Source of the DNA: Candidatus Aalborgicola bjergmarkensis
Lineage (GTDB): Bacteria > Pseudomonadota > Gammaproteobacteria > Burkholderiales > Burkholderiaceae_C
DNA length: 64,000 bases
Direction of reading: 5' to 3'
NCBI GenBank assembly: GCA_016708725.1
Contig: JADJFE010000015.1
Location: forward strand, 56,464-120,463
Position 1 is the first letter of the stretch, and every line of letters begins with the position of its first letter. The notes under the pieces are model-generated. The model made no database searches, had not been told where the DNA came from, and saw nothing but the letters and a program-made list of their open reading frames with translations. Position numbers and translations under genes: made by a program. Below are positions 53,030 through 61,835 of the stretch, in pieces.

Positions 53030-53806
53030 ATGGCCCATGTCGCGCGCAAACGGTTTGGACAGCATTTCCTGACCGACCACGGCACGATTGATGCCATCGT
53101 GCATGCGATTGACCCGCGTCCTGGTCAACGCATGGTGGAAATCGGCCCTGGCCTTGCGGCATTGACGCAGCCGCTGGTGGAGCGCCTGGGGCATCTGACG
53201 GTCATCGAGCTTGACCGCGATCTGGCGCAACGCCTGCAAGCCCATCAGCAACTCACGGTGATCGAGTCTGATGTGTTAAAAGTGGACTTTTCGCTTATCG
53301 GACGTGCGCAAGCAGCTATTGATAACATAGCATTAAGAATCGTGGGCAATCTGCCGTACAACATCTCGACCCCTATCCTGTTTCATTTGCTGGACCACGT
53401 GGACGGCGTGTGTGACCAGCACTTCATGCTGCAAAAGGAAGTGGTGGACCGCATGCTGGCCCGGCCGCAAACCGCCGCTTTTGGGCGCTTGAGCGTGATG
53501 CTGCAATGGCGCTATGCCATGGAGCGCGTGCTTGAGGTGCCTCCCGAAAGTTTCACACCACCGCCCAGGGTCGATAGCGCGGTAGTGCGCATGGTGCCTC
53601 TGAACTCGCCGCCGGTGCTCAACCAGACACTGCTAAGCGAGCTGGTGCAGGTCGCCTTCAGCCAGCGCCGCAAATTGTTACGCCACACGCTGGGGCGCTG
53701 GCTGGACGCCAAGGGGTATGGCGGTAATTTTGATCTGCAACGCCGGGCAGAGGAAGTGCCGGTTGGTGCCTATGTGGAATTGGTGGGACAATTGGAACTG
53801 CTATGA
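53030..53806 (+). CDS. rsmA: 16S rRNA dimethyladenosine transferase KsgA
   Basis: 258 residues. Start with ARKRFGQHFLTD, SAM motif VEIGPGLAALT and catalytic NLPYNIS. It dimethylates A1518/A1519 of 16S rRNA. A copy of the AGCTATT repeat (53304-53332, 17 bases identical to 5909-5925) is translated as GRAQAAIDNIAL just before NLPYN, an insertion compared with the usual spacing. The stop overlaps the next start (ATGA). Confidence 0.96.
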   Translation: MAHVARKRFGQHFLTDHGTIDAIVHAIDPRPGQRMVEIGPGLAALTQPLVERLGHLTVIELDRDLAQRLQAHQQLTVIESDVLKVDFSLIGRAQAAIDNIALRIVGNLPYNISTPILFHLLDHVDGVCDQHFMLQKEVVDRMLARPQTAAFGRLSVMLQWRYAMERVLEVPPESFTPPPRVDSAVVRMVPLNSPPVLNQTLLSELVQVAFSQRRKLLRHTLGRWLDAKGYGGNFDLQRRAEEVPVGAYVELVGQLELL

Positions 53807-54276
53807 AGTTGACTCTGTATACCGATTATTCCTTGCGAACCTTGATGTATCTGGCCATCAACCGGGAGCGCGTCAGCACGATTCAAGACATTGCCGAATT
53901 ACACAAAATCTCGAAAAATCACCTGACCAAGGTCGTGCACCACCTGGGCCAGATTGGTTTGGTTGAAACCATTCGCGGACGCAGCGGCGGTCTCGTGCTG
54001 GCTTGGGAGCCAGAAGACATCAATATTGGCGATGTGGTGCGCCAGACCGAGACGGATTTTCACATGGCGGAATGCTTTGACCACTCCACGAATAGTTGCG
54101 TGTATTCCTCCGCCTGCGTGCTGGAAAGTACCCTGAGCGCCGCCATCGCAGCCTTTTTGAACGTACTCGACGGTGTGACCTTGGCAGATGTGGTGCGCAA
54201 AAATAGCGCCTCGGTCAAAACAGGAACGGTTCAACAGCCGGTACGCCTGCACGCCAGACGCCCCGCCGTCCGATAG
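53803..54276 (+). CDS. nsrR: Rrf2-family regulator, NsrR-type
   Basis: 157 residues. A winged helix-turn-helix (TIQDIAELHKISKNHLTKVVHHL, residues 28-50), a recognition wing with RGRSGG, and three Cys (ECFDHSTNSCVYSSAC, about residues 90-105) spaced as in NsrR for an iron-sulfur cluster. NsrR senses nitric oxide and represses detoxification genes. It is coupled to ksgA by a four-base overlap, an unusual place for it. No target gene is nearby. Confidence 0.85.
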   Translation: MKLTLYTDYSLRTLMYLAINRERVSTIQDIAELHKISKNHLTKVVHHLGQIGLVETIRGRSGGLVLAWEPEDINIGDVVRQTETDFHMAECFDHSTNSCVYSSACVLESTLSAAIAAFLNVLDGVTLADVVRKNSASVKTGTVQQPVRLHARRPAVR

Positions 54277-54297
54277 ACCACACCTCCCCCCTGAGCA

Positions 54298-54933
54298 CTA
54301 CGCAACGTTGAAGTTCCACAGCTGCTTATTTGCCAACACCGCATGGGGATAAGGCGCTTTGCCGCGCGAGCCGTTGTAGCGGCCCAGGGCTAAAAACAGA
54401 TCCCCCCGCTCACGCTCCAGGTAATGCCGCAAAATCACACAGCCAAAGCGCAGATTGGTCTGCATGTGAAATAGCCGGCTGGCATCGCCATCGCCAATGG
54501 TGCGCGCCCAGAACGGCATGACCTGCATATACCCCCTGGCTCCGGCAGTGGACACGGCAAATTTGCGAAAGCCACTCTCCACCTGGATCAGCCCCAGTAC
54601 CAGACCCGTGTCCAGTCCGGCACGTCGGCTTTCGTACCACACGGTTTGCAGGAATTCCTTGCGCGTTTCCAGGTCGGGAATCTTTTTTCTGAGCCGCTCA
54701 CTCATGGTGCCGAGCCAGCGCAGGTAGCGCAACCGTGCCTCGGTGGAGGCAAACTCGGGAATGGGCGGCGCTGCATTGCGCACGGCAGAACTCAAGGCGG
54801 TGCGCACCGCATCCGCCAGTGGTTCCTCGATCTGCCCGCCAGCCCGCGCCTGCTCTGGTAACAATAGCGCACCGCACACGCCCAGCAAGGGACGGATGCA
54901 AGAACGCCTGGTAAAAAGAACACCCGATGACAC
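54298..54933 (-). CDS. Lytic transglycosylase (SLT domain), exported
   Basis: 211 residues. Signal peptide (LLGVCGALLLPEQARA) and an SLT domain with catalytic Glu in IQVESGFRKFAVS (about residue 120) and the GYMQVMPFWA and YNGSRG motifs. It cleaves peptidoglycan with formation of 1,6-anhydro sugars, the substrates of AmpD and the recycling route. It lies four bases downstream of proS. Confidence 0.9.
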   Translation of the reverse strand: MSSGVLFTRRSCIRPLLGVCGALLLPEQARAGGQIEEPLADAVRTALSSAVRNAAPPIPEFASTEARLRYLRWLGTMSERLRKKIPDLETRKEFLQTVWYESRRAGLDTGLVLGLIQVESGFRKFAVSTAGARGYMQVMPFWARTIGDGDASRLFHMQTNLRFGCVILRHYLERERGDLFLALGRYNGSRGKAPYPHAVLANKQLWNFNVA

Positions 54934-54936
54934 AGC

Positions 54937-56688
54937 TTACACCTGCAACCTTGTCAACAGCAGTGCCTGGATAGCATCTAGCGCCACCTTTTCAGCCGTG
55001 CGTTCGCGGCGGTGCTGGTACTCGACCTGATTTTCTTTCAACCCGCGCTCGGAAAGCGTGACACGGTGCGGAACGCCAATAAGTTCCCAATCGGCAAACA
55101 TGGCACCGGGACGTTCGCAGCGGTCATCCAGAATGACATCCACCCCGGCTGCCACCAGTGCAGCATACAGCGCTTCGGCAGCCTCTTTGACGACCGGGAA
55201 GCGATCCGGGCTGATGGGGCACAACACCACCGTAAAAGGTGCCAGGGCATCCGGCCAGACGATGCCGCGTTCGTCGTGGTTTTGCTCGATGGCCGCTGCA
55301 GGCAAGCGGGTGATGCCAATACCATAACACCCCATCTCCATGAACTGGGGCTTGCCGTTGACATCCAGAAAGCTGGCGTTCATGGCCTGGCTGTACTTGG
55401 TGCCGAGGTAAAAAATATGGCCGACTTCAATGCCGCGTTCGATGGCCAGAACCCCTTTGCCATCGGGTGAGGCATCTCCGGCAACCACATTGCGCAAATC
55501 AGCAACCCTATCCGGTTCGGGCAGGTCACGCCCCCAGTTGACACCCGTGATGTGAAAATCCTCTGCATTGGCCCCGGTAATCCAGTCGGACAGCAGCACC
55601 ACCTCGCGGTCCGCAATGATGGTGAGCGGTTTTTTCAGCCCGATAGGTCCCAGATAGCCCGGCTTGCAGCCAAAATATTCCTCGACTTCCAACGCGGTGG
55701 CAAAGCGAAACTGCGCCAGACCGGCAAGTTTGCGCACCTTGACCTCGTTCATCTCATGGTCCCCCCGCAACAACAACAACCAGATTCTGGTCGTGCTGAC
55801 CTGGCCTGCCTCACCTACCCCATTCAGCGTATCGGTCGCCAGTACCAGGGATTTGACCGTCGTTGCCAGTGGCACACCCAATAATTCGGCCACGTCTTCG
55901 CAGCTGCTTTTGCCGGGGGTTGGTGTTTTGGTCAATGCCGCCATCGCCGGTGGGCGCACGCCCCTGGGCGCCAGGGCTTCGGCTTTTTCCATATTGGCAG
56001 CGTAATCACTGTCCGGGCAATAGACGATGGCATCCTCGCCGGTGGCGGCGATGACCTGGAACTCCTCACTCAGATCGCCGCCAATGGCGCCACTGTCAGC
56101 CGCCACGGCACGGTAACGCAAACCAAAACGATCAAAAATTCTGCGGTAAGCCTGCGCCATGCCCTGGTAGCTGGCCTGGGCCGCAGACGCACTGGCGTCA
56201 AAACTGTACGCATCCTTCATGGTGAACTCGCGTCCACGCATCAGGCCGAACCGGGGCCGACGCTCATCGCGGAACTTGGTCTGAATCTGGTACAGGTTTT
56301 TAGGTAGCTGTTTGTAGCTTTTGAATTCCTGGCGGGCAATGTCCGTGACCACTTCCTCGCTGGTAGGCTGTACCACGTAGTCGCGGGCGTGACGATCTTT
56401 GATACGCAGCAATTCCGGCCCCATTTTTTCAAAGCGACCGGTCTCCTGCCACAACTCTGCGGTTTGCACGACCGGCATGGTCAACTCTATTGCCCCGGCG
56501 CGGTTCATCTCGTCACGCACAATGGCCTCGACTTTACGAATGACGCGCAGGCCCATGGGCATATAGGTATAAATACCGGCACCGAGTTTTTTGATCATGC
56601 CGGCGCGCATCATCAAGCGGTGGCTGGCGATCTCGGCGTCCGCTGGCGCCTCTTTAAGCGTGGAAATAAGGAATTGGGATGCTTTCAT
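54937..56688 (-). CDS. proS: Prolyl-tRNA synthetase (bacterial type)
   Basis: 583 residues. Class II synthetase with motif 2 in FRDERRPRFGLMRGREFTMKD, motif 3 GIGITRLPAAAIEQ, an inserted YbaK-like editing domain (about residues 230-390) and a C-terminal anticodon-binding domain. It charges tRNA-Pro and edits Ala-tRNA-Pro. Divergent from rppH, with about 94 bases between. Confidence 0.97.
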   Translation of the reverse strand: MKASQFLISTLKEAPADAEIASHRLMMRAGMIKKLGAGIYTYMPMGLRVIRKVEAIVRDEMNRAGAIELTMPVVQTAELWQETGRFEKMGPELLRIKDRHARDYVVQPTSEEVVTDIARQEFKSYKQLPKNLYQIQTKFRDERRPRFGLMRGREFTMKDAYSFDASASAAQASYQGMAQAYRRIFDRFGLRYRAVAADSGAIGGDLSEEFQVIAATGEDAIVYCPDSDYAANMEKAEALAPRGVRPPAMAALTKTPTPGKSSCEDVAELLGVPLATTVKSLVLATDTLNGVGEAGQVSTTRIWLLLLRGDHEMNEVKVRKLAGLAQFRFATALEVEEYFGCKPGYLGPIGLKKPLTIIADREVVLLSDWITGANAEDFHITGVNWGRDLPEPDRVADLRNVVAGDASPDGKGVLAIERGIEVGHIFYLGTKYSQAMNASFLDVNGKPQFMEMGCYGIGITRLPAAAIEQNHDERGIVWPDALAPFTVVLCPISPDRFPVVKEAAEALYAALVAAGVDVILDDRCERPGAMFADWELIGVPHRVTLSERGLKENQVEYQHRRERTAEKVALDAIQALLLTRLQV

Positions 56689-56782
56689 GGGCTGACTTAT
56701 TTGAATTTCGTGACACCTAGCCCCTTGATATATCGCACTTGCTGTGCATAATCAAGGAAGTTATAAAATTTGAGGTTTGATT

Positions 56783-57376
56783 ATGCTTGACCGGGACGGC
56801 TTTCGACCCAATGTCGGCATCGTCTTGCTCAACCAAAGGAATCAGGTATTTTGGGGCAAACGTATACGTACCCACTCCTGGCAGTTTCCGCAAGGTGGCA
56901 TTGACCGGGGAGAGACACCCGAGCAGGCCTTGATGCGCGAACTGCACGAGGAGGTGGGGCTCCGCCCGGAGCACGTCAACATTGTTGCCCGTACCCGTGA
57001 CTGGTTGCGCTATGAGGTGCCAGACCGCTATATTCGCCGCGATGCACGTGGCCATTACAAGGGCCAGAAACAAATTTGGTTCTTGCTGCAACTGCTGGGC
57101 AATGACTGGGACTTGAATCTGCGGGCGACCGATCACCCGGAGTTTGACGCCTGGCGCTGGAACGACTACTGGGTGCCGCTGGATGCCGTGGTGGAATTCA
57201 AAAGGGGTGTCTATGAGACCGCCCTTAACGAGTTGGCACGCTACCTGCCCCGCTACGATCCGCGCAACCGCTATTTGCGCCACGGGCATCGCACAGCTGA
57301 CTTTGCGCAGATGCCCGCTTCATCCCGCAATCAGCCGATGGTGCAAGGCCGGAATGACCATCATGCGAACAACTAG
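56783..57376 (+). CDS. rppH: RNA 5'-pyrophosphohydrolase RppH
   Basis: 197 residues. N-terminal LDRDGFRPNVGIVL and the Nudix box GGIDRGETPEQALMRELHEEVGL (its Glu residues bind metal), followed by YKGQKQIWFLL. RppH removes pyrophosphate from mRNA 5' ends and starts RNA decay. GAGG precedes ATG 56783. The last 57 bases overlap the end of the convergent membrane-protein gene. Confidence 0.96.
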   Translation: MLDRDGFRPNVGIVLLNQRNQVFWGKRIRTHSWQFPQGGIDRGETPEQALMRELHEEVGLRPEHVNIVARTRDWLRYEVPDRYIRRDARGHYKGQKQIWFLLQLLGNDWDLNLRATDHPEFDAWRWNDYWVPLDAVVEFKRGVYETALNELARYLPRYDPRNRYLRHGHRTADFAQMPASSRNQPMVQGRNDHHANN

Positions 57377-57841
57377 CAAATTCAAGGCCAGGATCAGGGC
57401 GGCAAGTGTGAGCATGCCCATGCTTTTTTTCCAAACGTAGTCACCAACCTCGTGGGCCATGGAGGGCAGGTCGAGTAGCGCGCTGCCCAGCATCAGGCCG
57501 ACCAGCCCCAGCCGGTCTTGCACCTGGGCCAAAAGTTCCCGCCCGATGGCCTTTCTGACACTGCCATATTCCAGAATGAAGACAAAAAAGCGGCGTTGAC
57601 CATGAAAAGAGTAAATGCCGTAAGCGACGATGGCAGCGTATACCAAAAAAAATAATGCATCACCAATGCGCGGGGCGTAGACACCCACCACCAAGGATCC
57701 AACCAGGGCACCATTTTGCAGTATCAACACCACGCGCAGCGCATGCCCGATATCGTCCAGCAATTCATTGGCAATGCTGGCGCCAATCCCGTGCAAAAGG
57801 GGTCTTTTGATCAAGTCAAAACCTGGCAAACGATACAGCAT
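57320..57841 (-). CDS. Predicted membrane protein, function unknown
   Basis: 173 residues with three or four hydrophobic segments (VVLILQNGALVGSLVVGVY; ALFFLVYAAIVAYGIY; MLTLAALILALNLLVVRMMV). No family was recognised. No clear ribosome site precedes ATG 57841. It converges with rppH and overlaps its 3' end by 57 bases. It is divergent from the Bcr/CflA gene, with about 70 bases between. Confidence 0.6.
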   Translation of the reverse strand: MLYRLPGFDLIKRPLLHGIGASIANELLDDIGHALRVVLILQNGALVGSLVVGVYAPRIGDALFFLVYAAIVAYGIYSFHGQRRFFVFILEYGSVRKAIGRELLAQVQDRLGLVGLMLGSALLDLPSMAHEVGDYVWKKSMGMLTLAALILALNLLVVRMMVIPALHHRLIAG

Positions 57842-57874
57842 GGTTGCAGTTACAAACGATTACACATGATGACA

Positions 57875-57900
57875 CATGTTCCGCATGTTCCGCATGTTCC
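57875..57900. repeat. 9-bp tandem repeat upstream of the Bcr/CflA gene
   Basis: CATGTTCCG repeated (two full copies and CATGTTCC), ending 9 bases before ATG 57910. The unit length is a multiple of three. Confidence 0.9.
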
Positions 57901-57909
57901 AATAGCGGC

Positions 57910-59133
57910 ATGAACCCGGATGCACACATACTTTGGTCCGCCCCCCAGTGGGCCTTGGCCATTTTATTGGCCTTGTTGGGCATGCTGGGGCCATTTTCCA
58001 TTGACACCTACTTGCCGGCCTTTGTCGGGATAGCCCATTCCTTGCACGCATCGCCTGTGCAGATGCAACAAACCCTGTCCGGGTATCTGCTGGGTTTTGC
58101 CTTCATGGCCCTGTTTCATGGGGCAATATCGGACAGCTTTGGCCGTCGCCCTGTGGTGTTATGGGGTCTTGCAGTTTTTACATTGGCAAGCGCAGGTTGT
58201 GCGTTGTCCAATAGCATTGGTCAATTGATCGCCTTTCGGGTCATGCAGGGACTGTCCACTGGCGCGGGTATTGTGGTATCGCGCGCCATTATTCGGGACA
58301 TGTTTCCTCCAGCGCAAGCACAGAAGGTGATGAGCCAGGTCACGTTATTTTTTGGCGTAGCCCCGGCAATCGCACCGATCATTGGTGGCTGGCTGTTGGT
58401 GTATTCCAGCTGGCAAGCCATTTTCTGGTTTTTGGCCGCGTTCGGGGCGCTGCTGTGGCTGGCAATCTACCAGTTGTTGCCCGAGACCCTGCACCACACG
58501 CAGCGCCAGCACTTTCACCCCAGGAATCTGATGGCCGGCTACTGGCAGCTGGGGTCAGACCCGCGATTTTTGCTGCTTGCCCTGGCCAGCGGTGTGCCCT
58601 TCAACGGCATGTTCTTGTACATTCTGAGTGCCCCGGTATTCCTGGGGGAGCATCTCCAGTTGCAACCCCAGCAGTTTTTCTGGTGCTTTCTGGTGACCAT
58701 CGCCGGCATCATGGCAGGTGCCTTTGTCAGTGGTCGCGTGGCCGGGAAAATTGCACCCAGCAGACAAGTCCGTCGTGGCTTTGTCATCATGCTCCTGGTT
58801 GGCATTGCCAACTTGCTGGCCAATCTGCTGTTCAAGGTACACGTGAGCTGGGCCTTGCTGCCTTTGGGTATTTTTTCATTTGGCTGGGCCTTGATGGTGC
58901 CAGTGGTAACACTATTGGTACTGGATTTGCATCCCGAACGTCGCGGTATGGCCTCTTCGTTGCAAATGTTTGTCGGCTCAAGCGCCAACGGTCTGGTTGC
59001 CGGGGTCATTTCTCCATTGGTGATGCATTCCACCGTAGCCCTGGCGGTCACCTCCTTGCTGATGGTGTATGTAGGTCTTTGTTCCTGGGTTATCGTTCGT
59101 CGCCGCTGGCCAGACATCGGCGTTCAAACGTAA
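57910..59133 (+). CDS. Bcr/CflA-type MFS multidrug transporter
   Basis: 407 residues with about 12 transmembrane segments. The MFS loop motif is DSFGRRPVVLWG (about residue 77), and PFSIDTYLPAF at the first helix is typical of the Bcr/CflA branch that exports bicyclomycin, chloramphenicol or sulfonamides. The substrate is not known. ATG 57910 is chosen; the frame is open upstream through the 9-bp repeat. Confidence 0.9.
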   Translation: MNPDAHILWSAPQWALAILLALLGMLGPFSIDTYLPAFVGIAHSLHASPVQMQQTLSGYLLGFAFMALFHGAISDSFGRRPVVLWGLAVFTLASAGCALSNSIGQLIAFRVMQGLSTGAGIVVSRAIIRDMFPPAQAQKVMSQVTLFFGVAPAIAPIIGGWLLVYSSWQAIFWFLAAFGALLWLAIYQLLPETLHHTQRQHFHPRNLMAGYWQLGSDPRFLLLALASGVPFNGMFLYILSAPVFLGEHLQLQPQQFFWCFLVTIAGIMAGAFVSGRVAGKIAPSRQVRRGFVIMLLVGIANLLANLLFKVHVSWALLPLGIFSFGWALMVPVVTLLVLDLHPERRGMASSLQMFVGSSANGLVAGVISPLVMHSTVALAVTSLLMVYVGLCSWVIVRRRWPDIGVQT

Positions 59134-59159
59134 GCCGTGTTGCGGGATAATTGCAACCA

Positions 59160-60314
59160 ATGGCCTCTGTCTTTGATCCCCCCTCTTTGTGGCGACGCAT
59201 AGCCCCCTGGTTTCAGGGTTTTGACGGTCCGCTGGCCTTTGCCGTATTCATTTTGGCTTGCGCGGGCATGCTGACCATGTACTCATCGGGATTCGACCAC
59301 GGCACCCGGTTTGAAGATCATGGCCGCAATATGCTGATTGCAGCGGGCATCATGTTTGTCGTTGCCCAGGTGCCACCACAGCGCTTGATGACCCTGGCAG
59401 TGCCGTTGTACGTGGCAGGTGTGGGTCTGCTGGTGGCAGTAGCCGTGTTCGGTATTACCAAAAAGGGCGCCAGGCGCTGGATTAACCTGGGTGTGACGGT
59501 TCAACCCAGTGAAATCCTCAAGATTGCCATGCCGTTGATGTTGGCGTGGTGGTTTCAAAAGCGGGAAGGGCAGTTGCAACCGCTCGATTTCGGCGTGGCC
59601 GGACTGTTGCTGGCCTTGCCTGTCGGCTTGATTGTCAAGCAACCTGATCTGGGGACTTCCCTTTTGGTTTTGGCTGCCGGTTTGTCGGTCATTTTTTTTG
59701 CCGGCGTGCGCTGGAAACTGGTCATTCCGCCAGTGATTCTGGGTGTGATTGGCATCGTGCTTATCGTTTTTTTTGAACCGAGTTTGTGTGCCGATGGTGT
59801 GCGCTGGCCGGTATTGCATGACTACCAGCAACAGCGTATCTGTACTTTGCTAGATCCGACCCGTGATCCGTTGGGTAAGGGGTTTCACATCATCCAGGGC
59901 ATGATTGCCATTGGTTCGGGCGGTGTGTTTGGTGTGGGTTTCATGCAGGGAACGCAAACCCATCTTGAATTCATACCGGAGCGGACGACGGATTTCATTT
60001 TTGCTGCGTTCTCTGAAGAGTTTGGATTGCTGGGTAATTTGTTGCTGATAGCGGCTTTCATCTTTTTGATTTTGCGCGGCCTGGCTATCGCACTGGAAGC
60101 ATCCACCCTGTTTTCCCGCTTGCTGGCAGGCAGCGTGACCATGATCTTTTTTGTCTATGCGTTTGTGAACATGGGGATGGTCAGCGGAATTGTTCCGGTG
60201 GTAGGCGTTCCCTTGCCCTTCATCAGCTACGGCGGCACCGCCATGGTTACGCTGGGTCTGGCCATCGGGATTCTGATGTCCATAGCGAATTCAAAACGCC
60301 TGGTGCAAAGCTGA
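59160..60314 (+). CDS. rodA: Rod-shape-determining peptidoglycan polymerase RodA
   Basis: 384 residues of the FtsW/RodA/SpoVE (SEDS) family with about ten transmembrane segments. Marks: RRWINLGVTVQPSEILKI (about residue 115), KQPDLGTSLLVL and a C-terminal GVPLPFISYGGTAM. It polymerises glycan strands for cell elongation with PBP2, so the organism is probably rod-shaped. No mre or PBP2 gene is in the window. Confidence 0.96.
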   Translation: MASVFDPPSLWRRIAPWFQGFDGPLAFAVFILACAGMLTMYSSGFDHGTRFEDHGRNMLIAAGIMFVVAQVPPQRLMTLAVPLYVAGVGLLVAVAVFGITKKGARRWINLGVTVQPSEILKIAMPLMLAWWFQKREGQLQPLDFGVAGLLLALPVGLIVKQPDLGTSLLVLAAGLSVIFFAGVRWKLVIPPVILGVIGIVLIVFFEPSLCADGVRWPVLHDYQQQRICTLLDPTRDPLGKGFHIIQGMIAIGSGGVFGVGFMQGTQTHLEFIPERTTDFIFAAFSEEFGLLGNLLLIAAFIFLILRGLAIALEASTLFSRLLAGSVTMIFFVYAFVNMGMVSGIVPVVGVPLPFISYGGTAMVTLGLAIGILMSIANSKRLVQS

Positions 60315-60349
60315 ATGCAACGGGCCTGCAACGCGCCTACAATCGTTGC

Positions 60350-61810
60350 ATGATTGCACGCGAACCCACCCTTGAGCGCCTGGCCATTGCCCGTTCTTTC
60401 CTTCTTACCCCCTTCGATCTGGACGAAGGGCATCTGGGGCGAATCCTGGCCGAAATCAGGGCGCACCAGGTAAACGAAGCCGACCTGTATTTCCAGTACA
60501 CCCGCGCCGAAGGCTGGAGTCTGGAAGAAGGCATTGTCAAAACCGGCTCCTTCAGCATTGAACAAGGAGTGGGCGTGCGTGCGGTCAGTGGAGAGAAAAC
60601 AGCCTTCGCCTACTCGGATGACATCTCGGCATCCGCACTTCTGGATGCTGCCCGTACAGTACGTTCAATTGCCGCTGCAGGGCAGGAAGGACGTGCGCAC
60701 ATAGCTAGTAAAAAAATAGCAAAATCCCGTTCATTGTACCAGGACACGGACCCCATCTCCACCCTCGACAGCGCTTCCAAGGTCGCACTGTTGGGCAAGG
60801 TGGAAACGCTGGCACGCGCCCGTGATCCGCGCGTGGCACAGGTCATGGCCTCGCTGGCCAGCGAGTATGACGTGATTCTGGTGGCGCGTGCGGATGGAAC
60901 CCTGGCGGCTGATGTGCGTCCGCTGGTGCGTTTGTCCGTCACGGTGTTTGCTGAACAAGGAGGTCGCCGGGAAGTCGGGTCGGCTGGCGGTGGCGGACGT
61001 TTTGGCCTGGCCTATTTTGACGATGCCCAGCTGGAGAAGTACGTAAACGAAGCGGTGCATGCCGCACTGACCAATCTGGAGGCCCAGGCAACCCCTGCAG
61101 GGGAGATGACCGTGGTGCTGGGGTCGGGCTGGCCGGGCATCTTGCTACACGAAGCCATCGGGCATGGGTTGGAAGGCGACTTCAACCGCAAGGGCTCCAG
61201 CGCTTTCAGTGGCTTGATCGGTGAGCGCGTGGCCGCCAAGGGGGTGACGGTGCTCGATGACGGCACCATTGCCGAGCGCCGTGGCTCCCTGAATGTGGAC
61301 GATGAGGGCAATGCCAGCCAACGCAACGTCTTGATCGAGGATGGTATCTTGCGCGGTTACCTGCAAGACACCATGAACGCGCGTCTCATGGGGGTGCCGG
61401 TGACGGGCAATGGCCGACGTGAGAGCTACGCGCATATTCCCATGCCACGCATGACCAATACCTACATGCTCGCAGGTGGCATGGAGTCCAGGGAAATTGT
61501 GGCAAGCATTAAAAAGGGGCTGTACGCCACCAATTTTGCCGGTGGACAGGTGGACATCACTTCGGGTAAATTTGTATTTTCAGCCAGTGAGGCTTATTGG
61601 GTTGAAAACGGCAAAATCATGTATCCGGTCAAGGGCGCCACCATTATTGGCAGTGGGCCGGAATGCTTGCGGCGCGTGAGCATGGTCGGTAACGACATGC
61701 AGCTCGACAGTGGCGTCGGCACCTGCGGCAAAGAGGGGCAAAGCGTTCCAGTAGGGGTGGGGCAGCCAACCTTGCGCATCGACGGGCTGACCGTCGGTGG
61801 CACTGCCTGA
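60350..61810 (+). CDS. tldD: Metalloprotease TldD
   Basis: 486 residues of the TldD/PmbA family. The zinc motif is LLHEAIGHGLEGDFNRK (about residue 265) with GSGWPGIL before it and GPECLRRVSM later. TldD works with TldE to trim antitoxins and peptide antibiotics. An AGCTAGTAAAAAAATAGC repeat fragment (about 60703-60720) is translated as ASKKIAK in the N-terminal part. No tldE is in the window. Confidence 0.95.
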   Translation: MIAREPTLERLAIARSFLLTPFDLDEGHLGRILAEIRAHQVNEADLYFQYTRAEGWSLEEGIVKTGSFSIEQGVGVRAVSGEKTAFAYSDDISASALLDAARTVRSIAAAGQEGRAHIASKKIAKSRSLYQDTDPISTLDSASKVALLGKVETLARARDPRVAQVMASLASEYDVILVARADGTLAADVRPLVRLSVTVFAEQGGRREVGSAGGGGRFGLAYFDDAQLEKYVNEAVHAALTNLEAQATPAGEMTVVLGSGWPGILLHEAIGHGLEGDFNRKGSSAFSGLIGERVAAKGVTVLDDGTIAERRGSLNVDDEGNASQRNVLIEDGILRGYLQDTMNARLMGVPVTGNGRRESYAHIPMPRMTNTYMLAGGMESREIVASIKKGLYATNFAGGQVDITSGKFVFSASEAYWVENGKIMYPVKGATIIGSGPECLRRVSMVGNDMQLDSGVGTCGKEGQSVPVGVGQPTLRIDGLTVGGTA

Positions 61811-61835
61811 GTCTGAGTGCCGACGGCCGTGCGCC

